NCBI RefSeq assembly: GCF_002101815.1
Contig: NZ_LQPM01000013.1
Coordinates: 124,001 to 188,000 of the forward strand
Reading direction: 5' to 3'
Length of the DNA: 64,000 nucleotides
Origin: Mycobacterium paraense
GTDB taxonomy: Bacteria; Actinomycetota; Actinomycetes; Mycobacteriales; Mycobacteriaceae
Numbering within the stretch: position 1 is the stretch's first letter; each line of letters begins with the position of its first letter. The notes under the pieces are model-generated. The model was given only the letters and a program-made list of their open reading frames with translations, had not been told where the DNA came from and made no database searches. Both the position numbers and the translations under genes were made by a program. This document shows positions 34,325-45,343 of the stretch, piece after piece.

Positions 34325-34723
34325 GTGGCCGACTCCAACGCCCTGCGGATCCTCGTCTACAGCGACAACGCCGAAACCCGCGAGGAAGTGATGCGGGCGC
34401 TGGGCAAGCAGCTGCACCCGGACCTCCCCGAGCTCAGCTACGTCGAGGTGGCGACGGGCCCCATGGTGGTACGCACGATGGACGAGGGCGGCATCGACTT
34501 GGCCATCCTCGATGGGGAAGCCACCCCGACCGGCGGCATGGGCATCGCCAAACAGCTCAAGGACGAACTGCCGACCTGCCCACCCATCGTGGTGCTCACC
34601 GGCCGCCGCGACGACGCGTGGCTGGCCAGCTGGTCGCGCGCCGAGGGCGCGGTGCCGCACCCGCTCGACCCCATCGTCCTGGGCCGCACGGTCCTGGGGC
34701 TGCTCCGCGCTCCCGCTCGCTAA
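34325..34723 (+). CDS. Single-domain response-regulator-like protein (Rv3143-like)
   Basis: 132 aa, start GTG. It is a receiver domain alone: acidic Asp14, phosphoacceptor position Asp63 (LAILDGEA), Thr92 (VVLTGR). At the place of the conserved Lys-Pro stands P111-H112-P113, so the invariant Lys is His. The domain may still be phosphorylated weakly, or act as a protein-interaction switch. In M. tuberculosis Rv3143 stands near the nuo operon in the same order (PPE52 lies between). No output domain or kinase is present. Confidence 0.85.
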   Translation: MADSNALRILVYSDNAETREEVMRALGKQLHPDLPELSYVEVATGPMVVRTMDEGGIDLAILDGEATPTGGMGIAKQLKDELPTCPPIVVLTGRRDDAWLASWSRAEGAVPHPLDPIVLGRTVLGLLRAPAR

Positions 34724-34871
34724 GCGTTTAGCGCTTTCACCTGCGCCGACACGGAAACACAGGCCGTGTGGGCGGTCGCTCAGCATCCGCGCCGCGACGC
34801 GCCCGGATGCGGGCACGTTAAAACCGGGCAAATAGCACCACCCCGGGCACGTGTGCCAGCCGCAACGACGC

Positions 34872-34877
34872 TATGTT
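34872..34877 (+). promoter_or_regulatory. Possible -10 element of the nuo operon
   Basis: TATGTT fits TANNNT and lies 112 bases before the nuoA start. No clear -35 partner is seen. If used, transcription would start at about 34884, and the inverted repeat at 34886-34917 would then be the first part of the mRNA. Confidence 0.35.
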
Positions 34878-34885
34878 GAAGGTCA

Positions 34886-34917
34886 CTGTGACGGGCTACA
34901 GACCCGGTTCGTCACAG
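34886..34917 (+). promoter_or_regulatory. CTGTGACG-N16-CGTCACAG inverted repeat before nuoA
   Basis: Arms at 34886-34893 and 34910-34917 match over 8 bp. The element is either an operator or a leader hairpin. Upstream, CGGGCACGT is repeated directly at 34810-34818 and 34844-34852. Confidence 0.5.
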
Positions 34918-34988
34918 CAGCCCGGTTACCGCCTGGCCGCCCGCTCAGCTTGGGAAGGCGGCCACATTACGACGGATCATGGAGCGAG

Positions 34989-35366
34989 TTGAACGTCTAC
35001 ATACCCATCCTGGTGCTAGGCGCGATCGCCACTGCCTTTGCCGTGGGCTCGGTTGCGATCGCGAGTTTGGCGGGCCCGACCCGTTACAACAAGTCGAAGC
35101 TGGCGGCCTACGAGTGCGGCATCGAGCCCACCGAAACCCCCGTGAGCGGCCCGCATGCGACGGCCGGGCAGCGGTTCCCGGTGAAGTACTACCTCACCGC
35201 GATGCTGTTCATCGTCTTCGACATCGAAATCGTGTTCTTGTATCCCTGGGCGGTCAGCTACGACGCGCTGGGGACGTTCGCGCTGGTCGAGATGGTGGTG
35301 TTCATGCTCACGGTCTTCGTGGCCTACGCCTATGTGTGGCGCCGCGGCGGCCTGACGTGGGATTGA
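34989..35366 (+). CDS. nuoA: NADH dehydrogenase I subunit A
   Basis: 125 aa from a TTG (34989-34991) with GGAGCGAG just before it, matching the usual start NVYIPILVL. Three membrane helices, with the [23 protein letters not shown] motif that carries the conserved acidic residues of the subunit. NuoA is a membrane subunit near the quinone site. It is the first of 14 genes, nuoA-N, with overlapping or near-overlapping stops and starts. Confidence 0.95.
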   Translation: MNVYIPILVLGAIATAFAVGSVAIASLAGPTRYNKSKLAAYECGIEPTETPVSGPHATAGQRFPVKYYLTAMLFIVFDIEIVFLYPWAVSYDALGTFALVEMVVFMLTVFVAYAYVWRRGGLTWD

Positions 35367-35373
35367 GGTAGAC

Positions 35374-35928
35374 GTGGGCCTGGAAGAACAGCTGCCCGGT
35401 GGCATCCTGCTGTCGACGGTTGAGAAGGTGGCGGGCTACGTCCGCAAGAACTCGTTGTGGCCGGCGACCTTCGGGCTGGCCTGCTGCGCGATCGAGATGA
35501 TGGCGACCGCCGGGCCGAGGTTCGACATCGCGCGGTTCGGCATGGAGCGATTCTCGGCCACGCCGCGCCAAGCCGACCTGATGATCGTGGCCGGGCGGGT
35601 GAGCCAGAAGATGGCGCCGGTGCTGCGCCAGATCTACGACCAGATGGGCGAGCCCAAATGGGTGCTGGCCATGGGCGTGTGCGCGTCGTCGGGCGGGATG
35701 TTCAACAACTACTCGATCGTGCAGGGCGTGGACCACGTGGTCCCGGTCGACATCTACCTTCCCGGCTGCCCGCCGCGCCCGGAGATGCTGCTGCACGCAA
35801 TCCTCAAGCTGCACGAGAAGATTCAGCAGATGCCGCTGGGCGTCAACCGCGAGGAGGCCATCGCCGAGGCGGAGCAGGCGGCGCTGGCCGCCCGGCCCAC
35901 CATCGAGATGCGCGGGCTGCTGCGATGA
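35374..35928 (+). CDS. nuoB: NADH dehydrogenase I subunit B
   Basis: 184 aa, start GTG. It binds cluster N2 through the Cys of [19 protein letters not shown] and LPGCPPRPE, passing electrons to the quinone. It overlaps nuoC by ATGA. Confidence 0.97.
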   Translation: MGLEEQLPGGILLSTVEKVAGYVRKNSLWPATFGLACCAIEMMATAGPRFDIARFGMERFSATPRQADLMIVAGRVSQKMAPVLRQIYDQMGEPKWVLAMGVCASSGGMFNNYSIVQGVDHVVPVDIYLPGCPPRPEMLLHAILKLHEKIQQMPLGVNREEAIAEAEQAALAARPTIEMRGLLR

Positions 35929-36653
35929 GTTCGCCGGACCACGACCCGAAGGTGGCGGCCAGCGAGGTCGGCGGATCGGTCCCCACCGCCGACGAAGAGG
36001 TGATCGACGTTCGCCGCGGCATGTTCGGGGTCAGGGGCACCGGCGACACCTCCGGATACGGGCGGCTGGTGCGCGAGGTCACGCTGCCCGGCAGCAGCCC
36101 CCGGCCCTACGGCGGCTACTTCGACGACATCGCCGACCGGCTGGCCGAGGCGCTGGGCCGCGACGGTGTCGAATTCGAGGACGCGATAGAGAAAGTCGTG
36201 GTCTACCGCGACGAGCTGACGCTGCACGTCCGCCGCGAGCTGCTGCCGCAGGTCGCCCAGCGGCTGCGCGACGAACCGGACCTGCGCTTCGAGATGTGCC
36301 TGGGCGTCAGCGGCGTGCACTACCCGCACGAGACCGGCCGGGAACTGCACGCCGTCTACCCGCTGCAGTCGATCACGCACAACCGCCGGCTGCGGCTGGA
36401 AGTGGCTGCGCCGGACAGCGATCCGCACATCCCCTCGCTGTACGGGGTCTACCCCACCAACGACTGGCACGAGCGGGAAACCTACGACTTCTTCGGGATC
36501 ATCTTCGACGGCCACCCGTCGCTCACCCGCATCGAGATGCCCGACGACTGGCACGGGCATCCGCAGCGCAAGGACTACCCGCTGGGTGGCATCCCGGTCG
36601 AATACAAGGGCGCGAAGATACCCCCACCCGACGAACGCAGGGGCTACAACTGA
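35925..36653 (+). CDS. nuoC: NADH dehydrogenase I subunit C
   Basis: 242 aa with the family close of [24 protein letters not shown] and [13 protein letters not shown]. An N-terminal extension of about 70 residues ([20 protein letters not shown]) is longer than in Escherichia. The subunit sits in the peripheral arm next to NuoB and NuoD. It overlaps nuoB by four bases and nuoD by one. Confidence 0.95.
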   Translation: MSSPDHDPKVAASEVGGSVPTADEEVIDVRRGMFGVRGTGDTSGYGRLVREVTLPGSSPRPYGGYFDDIADRLAEALGRDGVEFEDAIEKVVVYRDELTLHVRRELLPQVAQRLRDEPDLRFEMCLGVSGVHYPHETGRELHAVYPLQSITHNRRLRLEVAAPDSDPHIPSLYGVYPTNDWHERETYDFFGIIFDGHPSLTRIEMPDDWHGHPQRKDYPLGGIPVEYKGAKIPPPDERRGYN

Positions 36654-37957
36654 TGAGCGACACCGACATTGACACTGTCCTGGTCGCGGGCGGTCAGGAC
36701 TGGGACCAGGTCGTGGAGGCCGCCCGCAACGCGGACCCGGGTGAACGCATCGTCGTCAACATGGGGCCGCAGCACCCGTCCACCCACGGGGTGTTGCGGC
36801 TGATCCTCGAGATCGAGGGCGAGACCGTCACCCAGGCCCGCTGCGGAATCGGCTACCTGCACACCGGGATCGAGAAAAACCTCGAATACCGGTACTGGAC
36901 CCAGGGCGTCACCTTCGTGACCCGAATGGACTACCTGTCACCGTTTTTCAACGAGACGGCGTACTGCCTGGGCGTGGAGAAGCTGCTGGGCATCACCAAC
37001 GAGATTCCGGAGCGCGTCAACGTCATCCGGGTGATGATGATGGAGCTCAACCGGATCTCCTCGCATCTGGTCGCGCTGGCCACCGGTGGCATGGAACTGG
37101 GCGCGATGACCCCGATGTTCGTCGGCTTCCGCGGGCGCGAGATCGTCCTGAACCTGTTCGAATCCATCACCGGCCTGCGGATGAACAGCGCCTACATCCG
37201 GCCCGGCGGCCTCGCGCAGGACCTGCCGCCCAATGCCGAGACCGAGATCGCCGAGGCCCTCGAGCAGCTGAAGCAACCGCTGCGCGAAATGGGCGACCTG
37301 CTCAACGAAAACGCCATCTGGAAGGCGCGCACCGAGGGCGTGGGATACCTCGACCTGACCGGCTGCATGGCGCTGGGCATCACCGGTCCGATCCTGCGTG
37401 CCACCGGGCTGCCGCACGACCTGCGCAAGAGCGAGCCCTACTGCGGCTACGAGAACTACGAGTTCGACGTGATCACCGACGACGGTTGTGATGCGTACGG
37501 GCGCTACATCATTCGCGTCAAGGAAATGTGGGAGTCGATCAAGATCGTGGAGCAGTGTCTGGACAAGTTGCGGCCGGGCCCGACGATGATCTCCGATCGC
37601 AAGATCGCCTGGCCGGCCGACCTGAAGGTCGGGCCGGACGGCATGGGGAACTCGCCCGAGCACATCGCGAAGATCATGGGCAGCTCGATGGAGGCGCTGA
37701 TCCACCACTTCAAGCTGGTCACCGAGGGCATTCGCGTTCCCGCCGGCCAGGTTTACACCGCGGTGGAATCGCCCCGCGGCGAGCTCGGCGTGCACATGGT
37801 CAGCGACGGCGGCACCCGGCCCTACCGCGTGCACTACCGCGACCCGTCCTTCACCAACCTGCAGTCGGTCGCCGCGATGTGCGAGGGCGGGATGGTCGCC
37901 GACCTGATCGCCGCCGTCGCCAGCATCGACCCGGTGATGGGCGGGGTGGACCGATGA
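36653..37957 (+). CDS. nuoD: NADH dehydrogenase I subunit D
   Basis: 434 aa of the 49-kDa subunit. [14 protein letters not shown] near residue 37 forms part of the quinone site with its His and the Asp/Tyr further on; the C-terminal [14 protein letters not shown] and [13 protein letters not shown] are also conserved. It forms the quinone cavity together with NuoB. It starts at the TGATG overlap with nuoC. Confidence 0.97.
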   Translation: MSDTDIDTVLVAGGQDWDQVVEAARNADPGERIVVNMGPQHPSTHGVLRLILEIEGETVTQARCGIGYLHTGIEKNLEYRYWTQGVTFVTRMDYLSPFFNETAYCLGVEKLLGITNEIPERVNVIRVMMMELNRISSHLVALATGGMELGAMTPMFVGFRGREIVLNLFESITGLRMNSAYIRPGGLAQDLPPNAETEIAEALEQLKQPLREMGDLLNENAIWKARTEGVGYLDLTGCMALGITGPILRATGLPHDLRKSEPYCGYENYEFDVITDDGCDAYGRYIIRVKEMWESIKIVEQCLDKLRPGPTMISDRKIAWPADLKVGPDGMGNSPEHIAKIMGSSMEALIHHFKLVTEGIRVPAGQVYTAVESPRGELGVHMVSDGGTRPYRVHYRDPSFTNLQSVAAMCEGGMVADLIAAVASIDPVMGGVDR

Positions 37958-38718
37958 CGGGACCACAGGGCCAGCCGGTGTTCATCCGGCTCGGGCCGCC
38001 GCCCGAGGAGCCCAACGCGTTCGTGACCGAGGGTGCGCCGCAGTCGTATTCGCCGGAGGTGCGGGCCCGGCTGGAGGTCGACGCCAAAGAGATCATGGGC
38101 CGCTACCCCAACAAGCGCTCCGCCCTGCTGCCGCTGCTGCACCTGGTCCAATCCGAGGACTCGTATTTGACCCCGGCGGGCCTGGAGTTCTGCGGCGAGC
38201 AGCTTGGGCTGACCGGCGCCGAAGTGTCCGCGGTGGCAAGCTTTTACACGATGTACCGCCGCGGACCCACCGGCGACTACCTGGTCGGTGTCTGCACCAA
38301 CACGCTGTGCGCGGTGATGGGCGGCGACGCCATCTTCGATGACCTCAAGGAACACCTAGGCATCGGCAACGACGAAACCACCGAGGACGGATCCATCACC
38401 CTGCAACACATCGAGTGCAACGCCGCGTGCGACTTCGCACCGGTCGTGATGGTCAACTGGGAGTTCTTCGACAACCAAACCCCAGAGTCGGCGCGCGAAC
38501 TGGTCGACTCGCTGCGCTCCGGCGAGCCCAAGGCGCCGACCCGCGGGGCCCCGCTGTGCGCCTTCCGCGAGACGTCGCGCATCCTAGCCGGCCTGCCCGA
38601 CGAGCGTCCGGACCAGGGTCAGGGCGGCGCGGGCGCGGCGACCCTGGCCGGGCTGCAGGTGGCGAGGGAACTCGGCATGGAGGCGCCGGAAGCCCCCTCG
38701 TCCGGGAAGGATCAGTGA
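37954..38718 (+). CDS. nuoE: NADH dehydrogenase I subunit E
   Basis: 254 aa. The 2Fe-2S cluster N1a ligands are the Cys residues of CTNTLC and IECNAAC. About 50 C-terminal residues after [10 protein letters not shown] are an extra tail ending EAPSSGKDQ. It pairs with NuoF in the NADH-binding head. Confidence 0.95.
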   Translation: MTGPQGQPVFIRLGPPPEEPNAFVTEGAPQSYSPEVRARLEVDAKEIMGRYPNKRSALLPLLHLVQSEDSYLTPAGLEFCGEQLGLTGAEVSAVASFYTMYRRGPTGDYLVGVCTNTLCAVMGGDAIFDDLKEHLGIGNDETTEDGSITLQHIECNAACDFAPVVMVNWEFFDNQTPESARELVDSLRSGEPKAPTRGAPLCAFRETSRILAGLPDERPDQGQGGAGAATLAGLQVARELGMEAPEAPSSGKDQ

Positions 38719-40049
38719 TGGCCACTCCCACCGTGCAGGCGACGCCGTTGACGCCGGTGATCAGCCGCTTCTGGGACGATCCCGAGTCGTGGACGCTGGA
38801 GACCTACCGTCGCAACGACGGCTACCAGGCCATGCAGAAGGCGCTGGGCATGACCCCCGACGAGGTGATGGGCGTCGTCAAGGACTCCGGCCTGCGCGGC
38901 CGCGGCGGCGCCGGTTTCTCGACGGGCACGAAGTGGTCGTTCATCCCGCAGGGCGACACCGGCGCGGCCGCCAAGCCGCACTACCTGGTGGTCAACGCCG
39001 ACGAGTCGGAACCCGGTACGTGCAAAGACATTCCGCTGATGCTGGCGACCCCGCACGTGCTCGTCGAGGGCGTCATCATCGCCGCGTACGCGATCCGGGC
39101 CAGCCACGCGTTCATCTACGTGCGCGGTGAGGTGCTGCCCGTGCTGCGCCGGTTGCAGAACGCGGTGGCCGAGGCCTACGCCGCCGGGTACCTGGGCCGC
39201 GACATCAACGGTTCCGGCTTCGACCTGGAGCTGGTGGTGCACGCCGGCGCGGGCGCCTACATCTGCGGCGAGGAGACCGCGCTGCTCGACTCGCTGGAGG
39301 GCCGGCGCGGGCAGCCGCGGCTGCGGCCGCCGTTCCCCGCGGTGGCCGGCCTCTACGGCTGCCCGACCGTGATCAACAACGTCGAGACGATCGCCAGCGT
39401 CCCGCCGATCATCCTCAACGGCGCCGAATGGTTCCGCTCGATGGGCAGCGAGAAATCGCCTGGCTTCACGCTCTATTCGCTGTCCGGCCACGTCACCCGG
39501 CCGGGCCAGTACGAGGCGCCGCTCGGCATCACGCTGCGCGAATTGCTCGCCTACGCCGGCGGCGTACGGGCCGGGCACCGGCTCAAGTTCTGGACGCCCG
39601 GCGGGTCGTCGACCCCGCTGCTCACCGACGAGCACCTCGACGTGCCGCTGGACTACGAGGGCGTGGGCGGCGCCGGCTCGATGCTGGGCACCAAGGCACT
39701 GGAGATCTTCGACGAGACAACCTGTGTCGTGCGCGCGGTGCGCCGCTGGACCGAGTTCTACAAGCACGAGTCGTGCGGCAAGTGCACGCCGTGCCGCGAG
39801 GGCACCTTCTGGCTGGACAAGATCTACGAGCGGCTGGAAACCGGTGGGGGCACCAGCGAGGACATCGACAAGTTGATGGACATCTCCGACACCATCCTCG
39901 GAAAGTCGTTCTGCGCCTTGGGCGATGGCGCCGCCAGCCCGGTGATGTCGTCGATCAAGTACTTCCGCGACGAATACGTCGCCCACGTCGAGGGGGGCGG
40001 CTGCCCCTTCGACCCCCGGGATTCCATGCTCAACGGAGGTAACGCGTGA
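38718..40049 (+). CDS. nuoF: NADH dehydrogenase I subunit F (NADH/FMN-binding)
   Basis: 443 aa from the ATG at 38718 (TGATG overlap with nuoE). FMN and NADH site [18 protein letters not shown], a second glycine-rich block [19 protein letters not shown], and cluster N3 ligands [10 protein letters not shown] near the C-terminus. It receives the hydride from NADH. It overlaps nuoG by GTGA. Confidence 0.97.
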   Translation: MATPTVQATPLTPVISRFWDDPESWTLETYRRNDGYQAMQKALGMTPDEVMGVVKDSGLRGRGGAGFSTGTKWSFIPQGDTGAAAKPHYLVVNADESEPGTCKDIPLMLATPHVLVEGVIIAAYAIRASHAFIYVRGEVLPVLRRLQNAVAEAYAAGYLGRDINGSGFDLELVVHAGAGAYICGEETALLDSLEGRRGQPRLRPPFPAVAGLYGCPTVINNVETIASVPPIILNGAEWFRSMGSEKSPGFTLYSLSGHVTRPGQYEAPLGITLRELLAYAGGVRAGHRLKFWTPGGSSTPLLTDEHLDVPLDYEGVGGAGSMLGTKALEIFDETTCVVRAVRRWTEFYKHESCGKCTPCREGTFWLDKIYERLETGGGTSEDIDKLMDISDTILGKSFCALGDGAASPVMSSIKYFRDEYVAHVEGGGCPFDPRDSMLNGGNA

Positions 40050-42457
40050 CGCAGGCGGCCGACACCGAAAACCAGGTGGCCAAACCGGAGATGGTGACGT
40101 TGACCATCGACGGCGCCGAGATCACCGTTCCCAAGGGGACTCTGGTGATCCGCGCGGCCGAGCTGATGGGCATCCAGATCCCGCGGTTCTGCGACCACCC
40201 GCTGCTGGACCCGGTGGGCGCGTGCCGCCAGTGCCTGGTCGAGGTCGAGGGGCAGCGCAAGCCGATGGCGTCGTGCACGACGGTCGCCACCGACGACATG
40301 GTGGTGCGCACTCAGCTCACCTCCGAGGCCGCCGACAAGGCCCAGCACGGCGTCATGGAGCTGCTGCTGATCAACCACCCGCTGGACTGCCCGATGTGCG
40401 ACAAGGGCGGCGAATGCCCGCTGCAGAACCAGGCAATGTCCAACGGCCGCACCGACTCCCGCTTCACCGACGTCAAGCGCACCTTCGCCAAGCCGATCAA
40501 CATCTCCGCGCAGGTGCTGCTGGATCGCGAGCGCTGCATCCTGTGCGCGCGCTGCACGCGGTTCTCCGAGCAGATCGCCGGCGACCCGTTCATCGACATG
40601 CAGGAGCGCGGCGCCCTGCAACAGGTGGGCATCTACGCCAATGAGCCGTTCGATTCGTACTTTTCGGGCAACACGGTGCAGATCTGCCCGGTGGGCGCGC
40701 TGACCGGGACCGCGTACCGCTTCCGGGCCCGCCCCTTCGACCTCGTCTCCAGCCCGAGCGTGTGCGAGCACTGCGCCTCGGGGTGCGCGCAGCGCACCGA
40801 CCACCGCCGCGGCAAGGTGCTGCGCCGGCTGGCCGGCGACGACCCCGAAGTCAACGAGGAATGGAACTGCGACAAGGGCCGGTGGGCGTTCACCTACGCG
40901 ACCCAGCAGGACGTGATCACCACGCCCCTGATCCGGGACGCGAACGGCGAACTGCAGCCGGCGTCGTGGTCGCACGCGATCGTCGCGGCGGTGCAGGGGC
41001 TCGAGGCGGCCCGCGGACGCACCGGCGTGCTGGTCGGCGGCCGGGCGACCTGGGAAGACGCCTACGCATACAGCAAGTTCGCGCGAATCACGTTGGACAC
41101 CAACGACATCGACTTCCGCGCCCGGCCGCACTCGGCCGAGGAGACCGACTTCCTGGCGGCCCGGGTGGCCGGCCGGCCGGTGTCGGTCAGCTACGCCGAC
41201 CTGGAGACCGCCCCGGTGGTGCTGTTGGTCGGCTTCGAGCCGGAGGACGAGTCGCCGATCGTGTTTTTGCGGCTGCGCAAGGCCGCCCGCAAGCACGGGG
41301 TGCCGGTATACGCGGTCGCGCCGTTCGCCACCCGCGCGCTGACGAAGCTGTCGGGCCGGCTGATCAAGACCGTTCCCGGCACCGAAGCCGCCGCGCTGGA
41401 CGGGCTGGCCGGCGGCGAGCTCGGCGAGCTGCTGTCCAAGCCGGGCGCCGTCATCATGGTCGGCGAACGCCTGGCGACGGCCCCCGGCGGGCTGTCCGCC
41501 GCGGCCCGGCTCGCCGACGCCACCGGCGCCCGGCTGGCGTGGGTGCCGCGCCGGGCCGGCGAGCGAGGCGCCCTGGAGGCCGGCGCGCTGCCCACGCTGC
41601 TGCCCGGCGGCCGCCCGGTCGCCGACGACGCCGCCCGCGCGCAGGTCGCGGCGGCCTGGAACGTCGACGAATTGCCTTCCGCCCCAGGGCGCGACGCGCA
41701 GGCCATCCTGGCCGGGGCCACCGACGGCTCCCTGGCGGCGCTGCTGGTCGGCGGCATCGAGCCGAACGACTTCCCCGATCCCGACGCGGTGCTGGCCGCG
41801 CTGGACGCCGCCGGTTTCGTCGTCAGCCTGGAGCTGCGGCACAGCCCGGTGACCGAACGCGCCGACGTCGTGTTCCCGGTCGCGCCGACGACGCAGAAGT
41901 CCGGTGCGTTCGTCAACTGGGAGGGCCGCTACCGCGGGTTCGCGCCCGCGCTGCAGGGCAGCACCCAGCAAGCCCGCCAGTCCGATCACAAGGTGCTCGA
42001 CACGCTGGCCGACGAGATGGGCGTCTACCTCGGCACGACCACCGTCGAGGCGGCCCGCGAGGAACTGGCCGCGCTGGGGACCTGGGACGGCGAACACGCC
42101 GCCGCGCCGCAGGTCGCCGCTGCGGAGCCGGCCGAGCCGGGGCAGGGTGAGGCCGTGCTGACCGGGTGGCGGTTGCTGCTCGACGAGGGCCGGATGCAGG
42201 ACGGCGAACCGCATTTGGCCGGCACCGCCCGCAAGCCCGTCGTCCGGCTGTCGGCCGACACCGCCGCCGAGATCGGCGCCGCCGAGGGCGACAACGTCAC
42301 GGTCAGCACGCCGCGCGGGTCGATCAGCCTGCCGCTGAACATCACCGACATGCCCGACCGGGTGGTGTGGCTGCCGCTCAACTCGCCGGGTTCGGCGGTG
42401 CACCGGAAATTGGGCGTAACCATCGGCAGCACAGTGAAAATCGGAGTGGGCGTATGA
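40046..42457 (+). CDS. nuoG: NADH dehydrogenase I subunit G
   Basis: 803 aa from a GTG. The N-terminal 2Fe-2S cluster has [15 protein letters not shown], followed by the CxxCxxxC-type [11 protein letters not shown] and [13 protein letters not shown] for the 4Fe-4S clusters, and a further CEHCASGC motif that supplies the extra N7-type cluster in bacteria. The rest is the molybdopterin-oxidoreductase-like domain without the cofactor, ending in a small beta domain ([12 protein letters not shown]). It extends the Fe-S chain in the peripheral arm. Confidence 0.96.
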   Translation: MTQAADTENQVAKPEMVTLTIDGAEITVPKGTLVIRAAELMGIQIPRFCDHPLLDPVGACRQCLVEVEGQRKPMASCTTVATDDMVVRTQLTSEAADKAQHGVMELLLINHPLDCPMCDKGGECPLQNQAMSNGRTDSRFTDVKRTFAKPINISAQVLLDRERCILCARCTRFSEQIAGDPFIDMQERGALQQVGIYANEPFDSYFSGNTVQICPVGALTGTAYRFRARPFDLVSSPSVCEHCASGCAQRTDHRRGKVLRRLAGDDPEVNEEWNCDKGRWAFTYATQQDVITTPLIRDANGELQPASWSHAIVAAVQGLEAARGRTGVLVGGRATWEDAYAYSKFARITLDTNDIDFRARPHSAEETDFLAARVAGRPVSVSYADLETAPVVLLVGFEPEDESPIVFLRLRKAARKHGVPVYAVAPFATRALTKLSGRLIKTVPGTEAAALDGLAGGELGELLSKPGAVIMVGERLATAPGGLSAAARLADATGARLAWVPRRAGERGALEAGALPTLLPGGRPVADDAARAQVAAAWNVDELPSAPGRDAQAILAGATDGSLAALLVGGIEPNDFPDPDAVLAALDAAGFVVSLELRHSPVTERADVVFPVAPTTQKSGAFVNWEGRYRGFAPALQGSTQQARQSDHKVLDTLADEMGVYLGTTTVEAAREELAALGTWDGEHAAAPQVAAAEPAEPGQGEAVLTGWRLLLDEGRMQDGEPHLAGTARKPVVRLSADTAAEIGAAEGDNVTVSTPRGSISLPLNITDMPDRVVWLPLNSPGSAVHRKLGVTIGSTVKIGVGV

Positions 42458-43719
42458 CCGGATTGGCCGCCTTCGGACACGACACCTGGTGGCTGGTGCT
42501 GGGCAAGGCGCTGGCCATCTTCGTGTTCCTCATGCTCAACGTGCTGGTCGCGATCCTGCTCGAGCGCAAGATTCTCGGCTGGATGCAGCTGCGGCCCGGC
42601 CCCAACCGGGTGGGGCCGTGGGGCGCCCTGCAGAGCCTCGCCGACGGGATCAAGCTGGCGCTCAAGGAGAGCATCACCCCGGGCGGCATCGACAAGTTCG
42701 TTTACTTTGCGGCGCCGGTCTTTTCGGTCATCCCCGCGTTCACCGCGTTCGCGTTCATCCCGTTCGGCCCGGTGGTGTCGGTGTTCGGCCACCGCACGCC
42801 GCTGCAGCTGACCGACCTGCCGGTCGCGGTGCTGTTCATCCTGGGGCTCTCGGCGATCGGCGTCTACGGCATCGTGCTCGGCGGCTGGGCGTCCGGCTCG
42901 ACCTACCCCCTGCTGGGCGGGGTGCGCTCCACGGCCCAGGTCATCTCCTATGAGGTCGCGATGGGGCTGTCCTTCGCCGCGGTGTTCCTCTACGCGGGCT
43001 CCATGTCGACGTCGCAGATCGTGGCCGCCCAGGACCGGGTCTGGTACGTCTTCCTGCTCCTGCCGTCGTTCGTGATCTACCTGATCTCCATGGTCGGCGA
43101 GACCAACCGGGCGCCCTTCGACCTGCCCGAGGCCGAGGGCGAACTCGTGGCGGGATTCCACACCGAGTACTCGTCGCTGAAGTTCGCCATGTTCATGCTC
43201 GCCGAATACGTCAACATGATGACGGTGTCGTCGCTGGCGACGGCCATGTTCTTCGGTGGCTGGCACGCGCCGTGGCCGCTGAACATGTGGGCGGGCGCCA
43301 ACACCGGATGGTGGCCGGTGCTGTGGTTCACGCTCAAGATGTGGACCTTCCTGTTCATCTACTTCTGGCTGCGCGCCAGCCTGCCCCGGCTGCGCTACGA
43401 CCAGTTCATGGCGCTGGGCTGGAAGCTGCTCATCCCGGCCTCGCTGGTGTGGGTGCTGATCGCGGCGGTGATCCGCACCGCGCGCAACCAGGGATACGCG
43501 CATTGGACGCCGGTGCTGGTGATCAGCAGCCTCGTGGTGGCCGGCGCGCTGGTGCTGATGTTGCGAAAACCGTTCACAGCGCCGAGCATTCGGGCGATGG
43601 AGCGGCAGCTGCGCCGGCCACGCGACGACACCCCCTCCCCCGCACTGACCGAGCCGGCCTTCCCGACGCCGCCGCTGCCGGCGCGCAAGGTCGCGAGCAA
43701 GGAGGAAGCACGTGCCTAA
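42454..43719 (+). CDS. nuoH: NADH dehydrogenase I subunit H
   Basis: 421 aa, eight or nine membrane helices. The quinone-proximal loops [19 protein letters not shown] and [20 protein letters not shown] are the family signatures. The last 60 residues are a charged tail ([18 protein letters not shown]) longer than in Escherichia. It overlaps nuoG by ATGA and nuoI by 8 bases. Confidence 0.96.
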   Translation: MTGLAAFGHDTWWLVLGKALAIFVFLMLNVLVAILLERKILGWMQLRPGPNRVGPWGALQSLADGIKLALKESITPGGIDKFVYFAAPVFSVIPAFTAFAFIPFGPVVSVFGHRTPLQLTDLPVAVLFILGLSAIGVYGIVLGGWASGSTYPLLGGVRSTAQVISYEVAMGLSFAAVFLYAGSMSTSQIVAAQDRVWYVFLLLPSFVIYLISMVGETNRAPFDLPEAEGELVAGFHTEYSSLKFAMFMLAEYVNMMTVSSLATAMFFGGWHAPWPLNMWAGANTGWWPVLWFTLKMWTFLFIYFWLRASLPRLRYDQFMALGWKLLIPASLVWVLIAAVIRTARNQGYAHWTPVLVISSLVVAGALVLMLRKPFTAPSIRAMERQLRRPRDDTPSPALTEPAFPTPPLPARKVASKEEARA

Positions 43720-44257
43720 ATTTCTCGACGCCGTAGCCGGGTTCGGCGTGACGCTCGGCTCGATGTTCAAAAAGCGCGTCACCGAGGAATATCCGGAGAA
43801 GCCGGGCCCGGTCGCGCCGCGCTATCACGGCCGTCATCAACTCAACCGGTACCCCGACGGGCTGGAAAAGTGCATCGGCTGCGAGCTGTGCGCGTGGGCC
43901 TGCCCCGCCGACGCGATCTACGTCGAGGGCGCCGACAACACCGAGGAGTTGCGGTACTCACCGGGTGAACGCTACGGCCGCGTCTACCAGATCAACTACC
44001 TGCGCTGCATCGGCTGCGGCCTGTGCATCGAGGCCTGCCCCACCAGGGCGCTGACGATGACCAACGACTACGAAATGGCCGACGACAACCGCGCCGACCT
44101 CATCTACGAGAAGGACCGGCTGCTCGCGCCCCTGCTGCAGGACATGCTCGCGCCGCCGCACCCGAGGGCGCCCGGCGCCACCGACAAGGACTACTACCTG
44201 GGCAACGTGACCCCGCACGGGCTGCGCGAGCACGAAAACGCCGGAGACACCCGATGA
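43712..44257 (+). CDS. nuoI: NADH dehydrogenase I subunit I
   Basis: 181 aa, start GTG at 43712 inside the end of nuoH. Two 4Fe-4S motifs, [12 protein letters not shown] and [12 protein letters not shown], hold clusters N6a and N6b. It links NuoG to NuoB electrically. Confidence 0.97.
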   Translation: MPKFLDAVAGFGVTLGSMFKKRVTEEYPEKPGPVAPRYHGRHQLNRYPDGLEKCIGCELCAWACPADAIYVEGADNTEELRYSPGERYGRVYQINYLRCIGCGLCIEACPTRALTMTNDYEMADDNRADLIYEKDRLLAPLLQDMLAPPHPRAPGATDKDYYLGNVTPHGLREHENAGDTR

Positions 44258-45036
44258 CCGCGACGCTCGCCGCCGACGCCATCGTCCGCACCTCCACCGG
44301 CGAGGCCGTCACCTTCTGGGTGCTGGGCGCGGTGGCGCTGATCGGCGCGCTGGGCGTCGTGCTGGCGGTCAACGCCGTCTACTCGGCGATGTTCCTGGCG
44401 ATGACGATGATCATCCTGGCCGTGTTCTACATGATCCAGGACGCGCTGTTTCTGGGCGTCGTCCAGGTCGTGGTCTATACCGGCGCGGTGATGATGCTGT
44501 TTTTGTTCGTGCTGATGCTGATCGGCGTGGACTCCGCGGAGTCACTGAAGGAGACGCTGCGCGGCCAGCGCGTCGCCGCGGTGCTGACGGGCGTCGGGTT
44601 CGGCATCCTGCTGCTCGCCGGCATCGGCAACGTGGCGACGGCCGGCAACCCGGGTTTCGTGGGCCTGACCGCCGCCAACGCCAACGGCAACGTGGAAGGC
44701 CTGGCCGCACTGATCTTTTCGCGCTACCTCTGGGCGTTCGAGCTCACCAGCGCGTTGCTGATCACCGCGGCCGTCGGCGCGATGGTGCTGGCGCACCGCG
44801 AGCGCTTCGAACGCCGCAAGACCCAGCGCGAACTGTCCGAGGAGCGGTTCCGCCCCGGCGGGCGCGCCACCCCGCTGCCCAACCCGGGCGTCTACGCACG
44901 GCACAACGCGGTCGACGTGGCCGCGATGCTGCCCGACGGCTCCTACTCGGAACTGTCGGTGTCCCCGATCCTGCGCATCCGGGGCGCGGACGGCAAGGAA
45001 ACCCCCGCCGAGGCCGTGAAGGGCGGTGCGTCGTGA
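44254..45036 (+). CDS. nuoJ: NADH dehydrogenase I subunit J
   Basis: 260 aa. Five membrane helices in the first 180 residues ([38 protein letters not shown]), then a hydrophilic C-terminal tail of about 80 residues ([16 protein letters not shown]) characteristic of mycobacteria. ATGA overlap with nuoI. Confidence 0.95.
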   Translation: MTATLAADAIVRTSTGEAVTFWVLGAVALIGALGVVLAVNAVYSAMFLAMTMIILAVFYMIQDALFLGVVQVVVYTGAVMMLFLFVLMLIGVDSAESLKETLRGQRVAAVLTGVGFGILLLAGIGNVATAGNPGFVGLTAANANGNVEGLAALIFSRYLWAFELTSALLITAAVGAMVLAHRERFERRKTQRELSEERFRPGGRATPLPNPGVYARHNAVDVAAMLPDGSYSELSVSPILRIRGADGKETPAEAVKGGAS

Positions 45037-45332
45037 ATCCGGCCAATTACCTGTACCTTTCGGCGCTGCTCTTCACCATCGGCGCCGCGGGCGTGCTGTT
45101 GCGCCGCAACGCCATCGTGATGTTCATGTGCGTCGAGCTCATGCTCAACGCCGTCAACCTGGCGTTCGTCACTTTCGCGCGGATGCACGGCCATCTCGAC
45201 GGCCAGATGATCGCCTTCTTCACGATGGTGGTGGCCGCGTGCGAGGTCGTCGTCGGCCTGGCCATCATCATGACGATTTTCCGTGCCCGCAAATCCGCGT
45301 CGGTCGACGACGCGAACCTACTCAAAGGCTGA
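45033..45332 (+). CDS. nuoK: NADH dehydrogenase I subunit K
   Basis: 99 aa, start GTG overlapping nuoJ stop. Three helices with the conserved Glu in [18 protein letters not shown] and [12 protein letters not shown], which form part of the proton channel. The shortest subunit. Confidence 0.97.
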   Translation: MNPANYLYLSALLFTIGAAGVLLRRNAIVMFMCVELMLNAVNLAFVTFARMHGHLDGQMIAFFTMVVAACEVVVGLAIIMTIFRARKSASVDDANLLKG

Positions 45333-45343
45333 ACAACGCCACG

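Noticed and set aside
39824..42403. Long minus-strand open frame of 859 codons opposite nuoF and nuoG
   Set aside because: It is the GC-rich shadow of nuoF/nuoG, which have full family motifs. Its translation is Arg/Gly/Val-rich low-complexity text with no domain.
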